64,000 bases of DNA, taken from assembly GCA_914767715.1 (NCBI GenBank), contig OU612067.1:9488001-9552000 (forward strand), given 5' to 3'. The notes under the pieces are model-generated. The model was given only the letters and a program-made list of their open reading frames with translations. It made no database searches and was not told where the DNA came from. Positions 25,168-38,097 of the stretch are shown one piece after another. The stretch comes from Membranipora membranacea. Taxonomy: Eukaryota > Bryozoa > Gymnolaemata > Cheilostomatida > Membraniporidae. Within the stretch, counting starts at the first letter, position 1; each line of letters starts with the position of its first letter. The position numbers and the translations under genes are program-made.

Positions 25168-26849
25168 TGGATGGAGGCAAGATACTTAGCTTGTGTTTCT
25201 ATGCTGTTTTGATCTTAGAGGCATGGGTACCATGACCATCCATGCTAGGATAACACACGTTTCAGTGTCAATTAAAAGGCCGTACACTTGGCAGACATAA
25301 TTCAAAGCAAGGAAATAGCAATGCTGCAGTTTATTGTTTGACTAAGTGTGCTATGAAATTTATCTAAACTCAAGAGCGGACAAAGTATTCGGAAATCGGA
25401 AATCAAAATTGTAACCAAACAACAGAAACCTTGAACACTTGACTCGATAGAACAGCGGCTAGCCAGCAATGTTGTCTTATTTCCTATTTAGTAGACTTTG
25501 TTATGAAAACAAAGTCATTTGATTAGTCAATTTTGAGATTAGTCTGTAGCCATCAATGAAGAAATACAAATAAATTTTTATGACATACCTTGTTATCTAT
25601 ACAGGGTTGACCATCGCTTGACCATTGCAATTTTCTGTTTATCATACAGCACATAGTTGTTGTTACTAGGGCTATCACAACTTGAGGCTTCAATATACTG
25701 CGACTTCAACAGGTGTTAGCAGCCTCCCCTTATCCACTGTTGATGCATTCTGTCTTGATTGTTCAGCTTTGCTAACCGCATTCCTGAAATGACAGACCAA
25801 GAGAGGCAATCAATAATAGCAGAATGGCAGTTTGAATTTCAGGTCAGGTTCAGATTACCCAAAAAAAACGTAATTAATGTGAGGGACAACAGCAGGCTTC
25901 AATAGACTAAACATATTAGGGGGGGGAGGGGCAAATTTACGAGTAAGAGACGAGATAATGGGTACGCGACGATATAAATTGTTGTCCCTCGCATTTTGTA
26001 AGACCTGTTTAGAAAAAATATCTGATCTCATAGGTTAGAGAATACGATGCTCGTTCTTATCGTGTTGATTAGCAACCCTGGTAATTCGTGATAATGGTTA
26101 CTCAATATACAAGAGAATATTATGACAAACCTTATACTTACAGACTTAGCCTGATGCTCCTGACAGACTTGGGGATCTCAGTGCAAGAGTACTAGCAGTG
26201 TTGTTACTGGATGGCTCAAGAGATTCACATCTCACATAGCTGGCACATTCTACACTGAATGTTGAGCCTCTCTCAACACATTCCTGAAATTACAGATTAA
26301 GGGAGACCATTACCCTCATGACACAACTTCAAGGAGGGTCTTGCAATTACAGCCTGGTCTCCGCTGGGGGATAAAACAATAAATATAGTGTTACATGAGT
26401 ACAAGAACAGCAAAACAAACTTGATCTACCTTCTAATGGTTATCGATATTCATTTATCAAATCACAAAATCATATATCGACACCTTACAACCAAAACTCT
26501 ATGACAAACCTTTATTTGTTCACTTTGCAGGTTCAGATCTGTGAGAATAGAAGCTTCAGACAGCCTTTGGGATACAACAGTGTTCTAAGAGAACTTTGGT
26601 CGGATTGCTCTGCTACCAGTCTTTGCTTCTACCGTAACGAGCGAAGTTCACAGAACTATCATCTCACAGTGCTGATATAGTCTGCTCTGATTACTAAGCA
26701 TCTCTTAAACAATCCTGAAATTACAGATCAAGGGAAACAATTAAACATCTGATTCATCTTAATGGGAGGAAGATTATTATTGTGTGTCCCGAAATTCTGT
26801 AGGTAAGCTACCACATTTTGGGTAGATATTTGACTGTATTATAACATAG

Positions 26850-27060
26850 CTCAGTGGTATGTGGGTCTGCCAGTTGACCAGCCGGGTGTGGGTTCGAATC
26901 CCATCCGGTACCAAAAGCCTTGTAGGGATATGCTTCACCCTGAGTTAAGGCTGTCAGTGGTTGAAGAATGGCACTCATGACATTGAAACCTAGTCGTCAC
27001 TATAAAAACACTTCCAAAGCCGGCCCATCAGTGCCAGTCATTGTCAACCCTGACAGAAGG
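26850..27060 (+). mobile_element. tRNA-derived SINE
   Basis: ATAGCTCAGTGGTATGTGGG is a clear pol III A box. GGGTTCGAATCCCATCC is a near-perfect B box about 35 bases downstream. The head is followed by a tRNA-unrelated body. There is no CCA end or good cloverleaf closure, so this is a SINE and not a functional tRNA. Confidence 0.65.
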
Positions 27061-27369
27061 CAATATTATTAGCAATACCCTATAACAAAAATGGTCACAA
27101 TAAGTATTACTTCTGAATCAAAGTGGAACTATTTAACCACATGAGAACATTCATTGTTTGCTAGGTTTACTCAATAAAGTCAATAGAGAATTGAAGGTCG
27201 GAGATCAAGGAAAAAGACTTATTCTCTTACCTGGAAAGCTGTCATAGAGAATCTTGATGTCCTCACTGTTCGGTTCTTGGGTTAACATTCCTCCATCATT
27301 TTGTTGTTATATCGCAGAAATCTGTTCACATATAGTTTGTTCTTGATGTCAACATCTACTACAATTACG

Positions 27370-30300
27370 AAATTATTTTAAAAGCATTAGTGGACAGAGG
27401 AGCAATGCTAAGATTTAGTGTTCTGATCCGAGTGACTAGTGAGTATCACACCACAATCTCAAGATTTTCATCCATTTAATATTCTAGTCCCAGTCTCTCA
27501 GTCGTACTGAATCCCGGAATTATACTAGTTGTACACAAAGCTGTGAGAATTCAATAATAAATGCCATAGATATCTGACATGTTACATCAAGCATAGACAA
27601 GGCCCTGTTTATGACAAAACAGTGGGTGGGCTGCCCCTAAAGAGGAACGCAAGTTGCCCGAAGTCCTCATACTGAGAGTGTGATACATTCTAGAAAACTA
27701 GAATGCATCCTAGAGGTGAGGCCATGGTGGACCTCCTAATCGTGAGTGTGCAGCAAGATGCCAGAAACTGAAACAGGCACTAATCAGCCATTGGCAGTGA
27801 CACTTTGATCATAGCCAATAGGACAAGAAGCATAGACAAGGGGTATGAGACTCTGTAATGGTGCATGAAAAGTGTATATCCAATCACAAAAGCATTAATA
27901 AATAAACCTACCTGACCTGACCCTTTGCTCATGATATTTCCCGGTTGAAAATGTATGCATCAGTCGAAGGTGACTGCTTACTTTGATGGCTTTACCGAGC
28001 TAAGAATGCAAGGCATGCTCTACTCGCAATGTCAGGTGATTGTTGTAACTCTAGATGTACACAATGCTGCAAGTAAAAGCGGTAAAGGGAGATAACTAAA
28101 ATAAGCTAAGATTTAGTATTGAAGCTTTGAATGGTTATTACATAACATGTTAATTAAAAACTGATCATTGCGCCATGGCTCTGCATTATGACAAGACCAA
28201 GACATGTCAATGGCGGCAAAACATAGTAACGCAGTTGTATGGCAGTCCTGGGTGTTGTAAGGTATAGCATGATGTTATAGCCGTCGGACCGACTTTATCC
28301 AAAAGAAATCCAGTTCTGTATGGGTAGTAGCCAGTGTTAAGAAATAATCATAATAAAGGGGTTGTTGGTGCAGCCCATGTTGCGTGCTAGGATATGTTTT
28401 AGGTACTTGTCCAATCCAACACTCGGGAAGTCTGAGCCGCCCAGACTTTTGCCCCTCGCCGACGGCGAGGGAAAGTCTGAGAACAATGCAGGATCTTGCT
28501 GGAGATATTATAAGTAAATAAAGGGGAGCACTAAAACTGCAATATCTATTGATTTCTATTCATGCCACCTACTATATTGCTCCAGCTATGAGAGTTTTCC
28601 AGTCAGACTCTGGGAAAAGTAACCTCATGTTTGGGAAATACCCATGAGCAGAGATATTCACTGCCAAAGTAGTGAAGAAAATCTCAGCCAGAATTTCTTT
28701 CATTTTGAATAAGGGCGGTCATTCATGACATTGACAAGCAGTACAAAGTATAATGCTTTAAAGGCCTTGATTACTGGTTGAGTGCCTTTAAGGCCTACCC
28801 TGTGTATAAACAGTGTAAGCTCAATGAGGGAGTTCATTGGTAAGCTGCTGGTTAATTCACACTTTATAATATGTAATTCTGAACTTCCTATTAATTCAGA
28901 CAAGGACAATTGGTACCTTCAGCCAGATCTCAAGTCAATGCATTCTAATGTTACTAAATTCAGACTCTCTGCTTATTTAGGACAAACTTCTGTGGTCCCC
29001 AGAGGTTTGAAGTAAGTGAGCTGCACTGTTACTGTAATATTATTTCATTATTTATTTTATGATGAATGATATTATTTATTATTATACTAACTTTACAAAA
29101 TGATGCACATGTATATTTTAAAACTCACCTATATTTGACTCTCACACATCAATCACTCCAAAGTTTGTCAGCTGTCCCTTCGGACCAACCTAAGTGACAA
29201 TGGTAAGTGTAGGCATTTGTTTGTCAAAAGAGTACCCGTACCCAGGACAAAAAAACACGTTCAAACATTTTTGCTCTATAATATCACATTATGTAAATGT
29301 GATAAAATTTAAAACATGACTCATGGTAAACATCTAAATATATTATGATTGGCTAACACACAAATGAAAGGCATTTGATTGGTCAGGTATTTTCTTTTAC
29401 TGTTGCTTTATGTGAAGACAACTCTCTTAAGTGAGTTCAATTGGTATCAATTTACCAATGCTGACTTCAGAGTGGCCGGCCTGTCAGTACTTTCATCTGC
29501 TCAGGGTAATGGTAGTCAGTCAAATGAAGCAACGCAGTTTCACTGACGGAAGTTGATCGGTAATTTGTAGTTGCAAAAATTGTCTTTATGTTTCACGCTT
29601 AGTGCGTTTCTATTTGATTTCAGTCACGGGGCACTTTTTGCCACTTTCAAATACTATGACACCTATCCATCCAGGCAGAACCTTTTGTGTCAAAGTACAT
29701 TTAATCTGCCTCGGTAAAGCACTTGAATCGTTGAACTTGGCTTGAATGACAGAGGTTTGACAATTGGGGCTCTATTTGACGTGTGCATTCTCTGGCAATT
29801 AAGTGGACCTGCGAAAACTTTATGTCGCCTATGAAAGAGTTTTTTATGATGGTTGATAATAGGGCCAAAAGAGTTTTTAGTATTGCACCAACGAAGCATA
29901 GTTACTCTTTACCAGCTCAAATTTGTGAGCAGCGGAGAGTAGGTATATATAGAATTAGAGTTCCCTAGGCGACGCTAAAAATTGTTTGAACGAATCTCTT
30001 TTTTATTGTTAGAAGTTCAACTAATCGCTTATTGCTTGACAGTAGACAACCAGAAAACCAAACAACAAATAAACTTGAAAGTGGAAAAGTGAAAGTAAAT
30101 TTTAAAAAATAAAAGGATATATGGATGGACATTATCGGCAACATGCTATTTTGCCAATACAAAAGAAACAAATAAATGTACCACGCCTATGTCTATCTAT
30201 ATATAGATGTAGGAGCACTTGATTACTAAGTGAAATGAAAAATAATAACAAAAATGTTACTGTTTTACAATTAAAAAACATCTCCTGACTGTCATAATGA

Positions 30301-30589
30301 ATCATGCTTCATAGATTCCAGTGACCTGTGAAGTTACACCACTTGCCTTGGGCATGAAAGAAGATGTTACTGTCAATGGGTTGTTTCCTATTATGGCCTG
30401 CCACAGAACCACTCAGCAGTTAAAGTTGTCTTAATATGACATATGATATGCCTGGTTGTTTTTGTCTCCTTTAAGTGATCTAATATTCAGGGAAGGGGAG
30501 GTGTGGTGTTAAGATAACAGGTGATGGAGGGGGGCTGATGAGATAACACTCAGGTGCTTCACGGGTTTTAGAGCTGTGTGGAGTATGGT
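27370..30589. other. No gene seen
   Basis: The short open frames at 28700-29015 and 29690-29968 overlap on opposite strands without splice support. A GC-rich hairpin lies at 28442-28479. The stretch otherwise separates the duplicated region from the 3' end of the DRC9 gene; a TTTATT (AATAAA on minus) at 30002 is a distant candidate poly(A) signal for that gene. Confidence 0.45.
28442..28479. repeat. GC-rich hairpin
   Basis: CAGACTTT..CCCTCGCCG pairs with CGGCGAGGGAAAGTCTG to give a stem of about 17 base pairs with a tiny loop. It is strikingly GC-rich within AT-rich surroundings. It may be the core of a mobile foldback or a structured RNA. Confidence 0.6.
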
Positions 30590-33500
30590 TTACTTTTTCT
30601 TGCCTTTACCCTTCTTGCGTTTTCTACCTTTCTTTTTCTTTCCTTTCCTGAATGGACCGAGGGATCTTCTCACCTATAATGATGGAAAATACATACTGCA
30701 ACAGGTGAAATTCAAACCAGCATGATATGGAAGTTTTTCAAAATGGTTACTTCCCGAAATTCTCTCCACTTCAAAAAATCTTACACCAGGTGAACATCAA
30801 ACACATCATCCCCTTGATACACTGAAAGACCTCTGCCTCCCACATTTACCCCAAAGGAGTTAATATTAGGAAATCTAGTTTAGCTAGATTGAGTGTGAAT
30901 TAATGTTAACTAGCACTTATATTGGCTAGCGGATGTGGAAGTTTATATCAGTGAATAATTGTTAGATAGCTTTGAATGTTTCAATCCTGTGCAAAATGGT
31001 GAGATTTCCTCCAGGGAATACTTCACTCCTCTATGGTAGTCTTATAATTCAGATGAGAATCTTCATAAAGAATACAAATCATAATTGTAAATGTAAGTAA
31101 AGGTAAATGTAGCCCTCTGGCAGTTGAATCAGGCAGACTATCATTACATCCAACATTGATATCATATTTGAGAGTTTAATTTACTTACCATAGTACCTCT
31201 CCACCAGCACTGAATCTTAGTTGCACCCTTAACCATCATTTTCTCGAGACAATCAGACTGACTTTCTTTAGCCAACTCTAATCGGTCATGTATGCAAACC
31301 TGCTGATACTCCTCAAACTACAGGCAGTAAAGGTGAAAGGTTAAATATGTTTTTTTTTCACTTTTGTCAAAACTTATAGAGATAGGGGACATTGAGATAG
31401 GTTCACGGAGACAATTGGTCTATTTACAATTTCAACAAAGGATTTTGAAAGAGTGTTTTAAAATGACAATAATATTTGAATTGAGAACAAGCAAACATGT
31501 AGCAATGTGATAGCAGTTTCCAAACCTAGCGAAAGTGCAATTGCTGTTACTGTACATTGTCAGCAGGCCTTGTTTCCCTAGTTACTTCAGAGATATTTTG
31601 TGTTTTTGGAACTCATTCCAGTTGAATTTTTTCTCAAACAGGACAAAAATATAATATACTATACAATATTGCTATAGCACAGCCATTATATGTACGACAA
31701 ACATTGCTCACCAGTTTCGTCATTTCCTGTAGCCTATCCAGGTCCTTAGCTCTACTGGCCTTCAGCTGATCCAGTCTGTTAGACATGTCAATGTTGTCTT
31801 GTACATATTTATCACTCCACATACTTTTCTGGAAGAGATAAATTTGATGTTGAAGTTTGCTCTTCCATTTGTGCATAGGTACACCAATAGCTAAGAAAGT
31901 CAAATTAACAATTTAATTGTATTTTCAAACATTTAAAAGCAGAAATATGCATATTTTTGCAAATTTACTTCAGAACTACATTTTACAGATTTGTACCTTG
32001 GCTTTCAGTATCTCATATTCCTGATTAAGATAAGCGCAAATCTCTGAATGACATCTCGTTTCTGCTTCCATCTTTTCTTTTGAATCCTGTAAAAGACCAT
32101 AAATGCTTTGGGCAAATGATGTGAGTAAGACTGATGATAATCATTTTGATTCCTGTAACAAGTTTGTTTCCTCTGAGAATGCTGAGGAATACTAAAATGC
32201 TGTCTATCAAGGCAGCGATACCCGGCGTTTGCAATATCACTCTGCCACCACAAAGAGAACGAGCTTGTTTGGATTGATTCCTTGAACATGGATGGATGGA
32301 TTTATTACTATCATAGACAAAAATTTGTCACGAAATACGTTGTTAATACTGACAAGAAAGAAAAACATGGAAAAATCAGATCTCTGTTGTATAAAAAATT
32401 TTTTAGAATAGTATATTATTAAGTGTATGTATGAGATGTCTTAAAAAGCTGTCTCTACCCCATTTACCCCGATATTTAACGGTGCGGTAGCGACCTGAGG
32501 GGCATTTGGTTAGAAAGTCATTGATAAAGTGCTCATCATCGTGTATGTACCGTAGTCCAAGTGTCTTGATCTGGTTGGCCACCAGAGCATCTATATCGGG
32601 GTGCTCAATCCCTAACTTGGCGGCATCTTTAAATATTTTGCGTAAGGACTTCTTGTCGCTTGCATGGATGCTTGTAAAAAGTATGGGGAGACAGTAAGTG
32701 ATGAGGGATACAATAAAACTCTTGAATAACATATGAGAAAGGGGCTTTGAGCTATAGTATACAAAATTTTTCACAATATACATGCGTTGAGATGCAGTCG
32801 TCACTATGGATTGCACATGATCACATGTCACATATTGTCCTTTAGGGAGGGGTGCAGAATTATAGATGGATCGATGGTCTTACTCCTACCGATGGAATCA
32901 CCAGGGAAATGTCTACATCAAGAAATTATCAGTAGTCAAGTGCTTAGAAGGCTGAAGGCGCGTTTCTGTGCTTGCAGCCGTCTGGGCACTCATCATTATT
33001 ACTATTTTTATCGTCCTTACCATCATTTTACCCACGAGTGCAGCTACGTCCGTCTTGTGCTTCTTTGTAGACTGCAGGACGTCAGTCTTATATACTTTCA
33101 TCACATACTTCTTCTCTAGAGAACATCGGACCTTCATCATCTGCAGCCTATACTTCAGCTCTGCTATGTAATCATCCCGCTTTTCGTTCTGAATATAGAA
33201 ATATAAACAAGGTAAAGTGATGACTTAAACTTAATAGGAGGCGGCCTACTTATGAGTCAAGAGCAGACAACATTTAGGGTTCTTCGATGGGAGTAAACTC
33301 CGAAAGTTCTGTGTATTACCGATGGTACTTTGCATTGTCATCTGGCTAGCAAAATAATGTTGCCTTGTGATTACTGAAAGTGCCAGTCGCTAGAATTCCA
33401 TACTTAAGAATACCTACCTCACTCTCCCCCTCTTTTTTTGTCAACTTGAGTTCCTCTTTTAGTTCTTTCACTTTGAGATCGGATTGATTCTTTCTAGAAA

Positions 33501-35809
33501 CAATAAACACCCAGGTCAAACGACTTGAAATTACAAACTGAATGGCCATATGGAATGGATAAGGTGAGCTTAATGCGAGCCCACAAAGCATAAAAGGTAA
33601 TAGCAAGCGCCATCAACCAACTATTTTTGTACGATCGGTTTTTGATTTGTGTTGCAGATAAATTGGATCAAAAGACAAGCTTACTTTGACAAACAAGTGC
33701 CCTCCTGCATAATAATATCACTCGATTTGAGCATCCACAATAAGTTTGTGTTGCTTGCGAGGCAATAAATCAGAAAGTGAAACATGACTTACCTTTTGAC
33801 AATATCTTTGATCTGCTTTTTGTAGTGTTTCTCAGCCTTCACTACATCTAGGAGTGACATAAATGAGCTCTTCTCCTGCAGCTCCTCATGGAGTCTAACT
33901 AAGATACCATGCAGAAAATCTCTGGAAGAAAAGAAACGAATCGAAAACTGTCAAAATGGTGTTGGTGTAAGACTCTGCAATTTCAGCATATGGGGAGAAA
34001 AACAACTTGTAACTTAGTAAATTACACTAAGAATTTAGCTGATAAATACTTTTTTCTGTAGGATATAAGGATCTGTAACTTGAACAGTTGTGTTCTCAGA
34101 TGAACACTGTTACCATTTTTAATATTGTCTATAACACGGACTTGATTGTGTTAGCCATCCACCCTGATAATCGCCAGCTTGCTCACTAGGGAAGCTCTGG
34201 TACTCTTGGTACCGTACTAAGATAAAGGGTTTGAAGGATATTGGAGCAGAATTTTTGACCTTTGGGCCTATACTGGTATGATAATTTGTAATGATTAGTA
34301 GAAGACAGCCGCTCGTGCGTGTTAACCTAGCTCTAAGTCTAAGGCCACAGACGGAAGCTATGCAAATTAGAGGCATTACCTTATCAAACACTGATAATGT
34401 AATGCCACTAACTCACATTGAAGCCGTCTGAGCACTTTGACTAGAGTGTTGGCCTGGAAAAAGCTGGCATGCGTCACGAGACCAACACTCTCTGATACGC
34501 ACCTTTCCTCAGCTACTTTGCCATAAATGCTGTCTTTCGTATTCAACATGATAGTTCGGTGGATATGATCCCTCCTGCTCATCTCCGGGGTAGGCACTCT
34601 CTCCCCTTCCTTATGAGGATGGAGATATCGGTCCAGAGACACCGGACTTTGTGTACGAGTGGCACTTGTAACTTCTCGCTAAAAGATATTACATTCATAA
34701 TCTCTTTGATTGTTCAGGACAATCGACTCACAAAAGACGACTACACTAAAACAAAATGTGGGTTAACCTCTCAAGTTCTGTTTTTGTCCGAAGACTTAGA
34801 AATGAAGATACCTTAAGGGTGCGGCCGCCATATTTGGCGCCAAGTTGCTCTCAGTTTGCAGGCAGGTCGGAGCACTAACTACACTAACTAAATAGCTAAT
34901 TGCCCGATCCATTGCCGGGTTAGATGTCTGGTTCAGCGATACCCATTGTGGTTTTGAAATAACGAGTATAACTACAAGCAAGATAAGACAACCATATTTT
35001 ATATTGAATGTTGAACAAGGGAGGGTAGGTGGGTGTCCCACCCTCCTGCTTGAACAAGATCATACACTTACAGACTTGTGTTTAGGCTTGTCCTCCGCAA
35101 GGCTGCCCAGCCTCTCAAGATCGAATCTACCATCTGTGGTTATCTGCAGAAAAGTCAAAATGCTGATCTGCAGAAACAAATGGACTGCAGGGAGGATCAC
35201 TTCTGACAAGAATTAGTGAAAAAAATCTAATATGCTACTTTCATTGATTCAGCTACACTTCTTGCAGATGTTCTTCTACACTGATTAGCAAAGCCACAAT
35301 GATGGACGAATACATGAATCCCCATAGCTAGTGCCCTAAGTCTGACAGCGTTGGTAAAAATGGATTCTATTATCAACCTGATCACCATTAAGCTGAGATG
35401 GAATGCCCCAATCACCAACACAAGCTGTCACACACTCCCTGATGTAATTCAACGATTTATAAAACGAAGGACTTACCCTTCCTAATTAACAAAACAGCAA
35501 CGATTGACGAATACACATGACTTTTCACATTTAAAGTTGCTGTAAATCTGCTAGCGTTAGTGAAAGTGGTTTCCATTATCAGCCTCATCACCATGAGGCT
35601 GAGATTGACTACATCAACACAAGCTGTCCCAAACTCCCTGATGTAATTCGAATAAATGGAGGACTAACCCTCGCTGATTTATTTTCTTGATAACTTGTAG
35701 TACTTGGCAGGATGTGGCCGAGTATAGCCAGCTGATCTATACAATCCTCCAGTACAGCTTGAACTCCGATACACTCGTAAGAACCGTGCAACGCCCCAGT
35801 CAGCTTCAT
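30590..35809 (-). CDS. IQCG: Dynein regulatory complex subunit 9 (IQ domain-containing protein G)
   Basis: Ten coding exons, 5' to 3' on the minus strand: 35809-35669, 35143-35072, 34678-34380, 33921-33793, 33493-33418, 33188-33021, 32086-31997, 31828-31712, 31317-31189 and 30673-30590. They sum to 1305 bases, or 434 aa, close to the vertebrate protein (about 440). The start ATG has A at -3. The N-terminal part has VLEDCIDQLAILGHILP. Residues about 150-390 are highly charged and coiled-coil-like. An IQ motif begins at about residue 399 (KIQCWWRGTMVRR), and the protein ends in a lysine/glycine tail (KGKKKKGRKRKK). This arrangement is typical of DRC9/IQCG, a subunit of the nexin-dynein regulatory complex in the 96-nm repeat of motile axonemes, where it controls ciliary beating. 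The family call rests on the IQ-tail arrangement, length and remembered family features; no search was run. Confidence 0.88.
32288..32870 (-). mobile_element. 5'-truncated non-LTR retrotransposon in a DRC9 intron
   Basis: A 142-codon minus-strand frame (32831-32403) has the look of the C-terminal region of a LINE reverse transcriptase: ASQRMYIVKNF, then SFIVSLITYCLPILF, then SLRKIFKDAAKLGI. This matches the usual R-L-x-x-L-R...SVLTYC...L-R-xx-AARxI pattern after the RT thumb. The 3' end runs into short CCAT repeats at about 32289-32300, typical of some LINE tails. It lacks an endonuclease and the RT catalytic core, so it is dead. It lies in the same orientation as the host gene, inside intron 32087-33020. 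Confidence 0.7.
35250..35680. repeat. Tandem duplication in DRC9 intron 1 including a second donor-like site
   Basis: About 200 bases at 35260-35480 recur at 35495-35680: CACAAGCTGTC.CA.ACTCCCTGATGTAATTC, then AGGAC-TA-CCCT. The right copy ends at the real exon-1 donor. The left copy keeps a donor-like complement (GGGTAAGTCC) but no exon. Confidence 0.6.
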
Positions 35810-38097
35810 CCTTCTCTGTCAATTATCAAAACAATCATAATTTTTTCTTACCTCAATGATTAACAGGATAGCTGAGGGTTCCCCTATAGGGAGAGGGGGG
35901 GGGCGACTAATACGCCATATCCTGGTTGACCCCCAAAAAGTTAGAAATAAAACGTTTAAGTAAGTACAGTAAGTGTCAATTATCATGATAATCATAATAT
36001 TTAGTCAGCTGGTTGCGAGAAGCAGTGAATAAAAATTTCCAATTGCTCTTCATCAGAGAGAGATTGGATTACAAAGCACTTTTTTTAGTTATACTCAGAG
36101 GGTTGGTTAAAGATGTTCAAATTGCAGTGTTATGTCACTCACCACATTCGGAACACCTAGGTGTTCACCGAGTGCCAGTAGTCAGTGAACTGCAATGGTA
36201 TTCGAACTCACGACTATAAACACTTGCATGCTAAAGTCCTAACTAACTGAGCAACCTCCTACTCCTATGATGGTATGGATTTGTGGTATGGTATACATGA
36301 GGCAAGTGGCAGCTATGTGACTAGGGAATGATGTTAATATTGATTGTAAAAGGAGATTGATGTGAAATTAAAGCAAATCATGAAATTTACCATTTGGATT
36401 AAATTTCTTACTGCAAAGACCTGTACTGTAGCAAATTGCCATATTAGTCTAGCTAGTCACTAGTTATATCTGCAAAACTTGAGTCTGTGTTACAGCAAAC
36501 ATAAAGGGACAAGCCTTGAATTTAAACATTATTTTAGGGATAACAATGAACGAAGGGAATTTATTCGTAATTAAAACATAGCTTTATAATATTTATTTGG
36601 GCGATGCTGTAGTGTCAGAGTTGCTGGGGCTTTTGAAGGTTGACATAGTGCGGATACTTAAATAATCCCTGAGTTTTACTTAATACTAAATAGCTGTTAG
36701 TTACCTTACCTGAGCTTAGGTTTAAGGTTTATCTATCTGATGTCTGTCAATGTACGCTAACAAATAAGGCTGCTGAATAATCAGCTGACACAGCTTCATG
36801 TCTAATAATATTTGAGTGGCAGCATCCCTGTGTGTGACATTGCGTAGTGCTCAATGATAAATGCTGCCACCAGCATTAAATTTGAATGCGGCAGAATAGT
36901 AATGAGTTGTCTTCTCTCAATGTAGGGGTAAATAAGTCACAAGCGGCAATTTCAATGCTCTATAATTATCTGCATCTGACTTCCACACTGGTCAACAGTT
37001 CTCAAACCATCCAAAATTATCAACCCATTATTATTATGTTAAGGTCAAAAAGCGATAACCTTATGTCCTGTAAGAGGAGATTAATAGAATTGTGTGTGTT
37101 TAATACTCCTCACTTTCCGAAATGGACAACTTCAAGATATTTGTGTTAACTTCTGCAATAGCACCATCAGAGATAGTAAATAATATCTAAGGCTTCTGTT
37201 ATCATGTTCAACTATGACTCCATGATTTTTTTACTGGTATCATATTATTTGAAAGAATACAGGGGCTGATTTTTTTGACATGACAGCTTGTCTGATTTCA
37301 TTCCATTCCAGCTCCTGGCTCAACAAGCCACGATCCCAAGGATACAGCTCTGTGGCCAAAGGTATGATAAGTAGAAGGTAGTATGACTGATAGAGTCAAT
37401 TAAGTTTGCAACCCTCATGTGTTCTTACCCCATAACTTCTCATTCTCCTTATGGCAATCAAGCTACATGAATCGATTCATGATCTTTGGATGAGAGATAT
37501 ACGTCCAATAGTATATCACAGTGGTCGGTGTGATATTGTGGTGCAAATAATAGGTTTGAAACAGGGAACATTTCTCTTTCCTTCAATAAAATAAAGTTGT
37601 TACTTATTTACAATTGCATGTATTTCTTGAAGGAATATCTACAAGACTAAAACTTATCCTCTGATATTTCAAGGGAGCATAATTACAAACGTGAAATGCT
37701 GATCAACATATTCTCATGTTGATACAGCTTTTTTCTCTAGTCACCTCAAAAAAGCATCGTGGCATTTCCAGCTTTGTCAAGCTAGAATGAGGTAAATTGA
37801 AATTAGTCACACATCTACACTGTTTTGAAGTGAAGCTGTGAAAAAAATGTCATGTAAAAATGAAAATATATTATGACTAATAGGAATTCTGAGGTTATGA
37901 TCGTCGTAAAAATTATAATACAAACTGGCATGAGTAGAAAAATAGGCTGGTCAAAGATCTCCTTCTGACAGAAGTAACCATTCAACCATAGTCAGTGCAA
38001 TCAAACAAGGAAAACAAAAAAAATTATAGATGTGATAAAAACATGTTACAAAAAACATCCGACCAGGATGATATTGTCTGCAAAGAAAAAGTATGCT
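35810..38097. other. Intergenic stretch with one orphan exon-like segment
   Basis: A SINE-like element lies near 36140-36265. At 37311-37361 a good acceptor (TTCCATTCCAG) and a donor (CCAAAG|GTATGA) bound 51 open plus-strand bases (PGSTSHDPKDTALWPK in one frame), with no partner exons found. Nothing else is supportable. Confidence 0.35.
36140..36265 (-). mobile_element. tRNA-derived SINE-like element
   Basis: On the minus strand, GGTTGCTCAGTTAGTTAGGA resembles an A box and GTGAGTTCGAATACC resembles a B box about 30 bases later. Confidence 0.55.

Larger units (their letters stand above)
22800..27370 (-). repeat. Diverged repeat family with repeated exon-like motifs
   Basis: Read on the minus strand, the motif TTTCAG|GAATG (an acceptor-like site), preceded by a variant of ATTGCCTCTCTTGGTCTGT, occurs at about 23622, 24689, 25787, 26286 and 26716. 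Donor-like GTAAG or GTATG sites close exon-sized segments (for example 25590-25783 and 22803-22905). Frames between copies do not agree: one copy reads ECVERGSTFSVECASYVRCE, while others hit early stops. A second shared motif, GACATCAAGAT, links 25010-25080 with 27240-27340. This could be a spliced non-coding transcript built from duplications, or a dead gene cluster. Confidence 0.4.

Noticed and set aside
26850-26915. Functional tRNA gene
   Set aside because: A and B boxes are present, but the acceptor and anticodon stems do not close; better explained as a SINE head.
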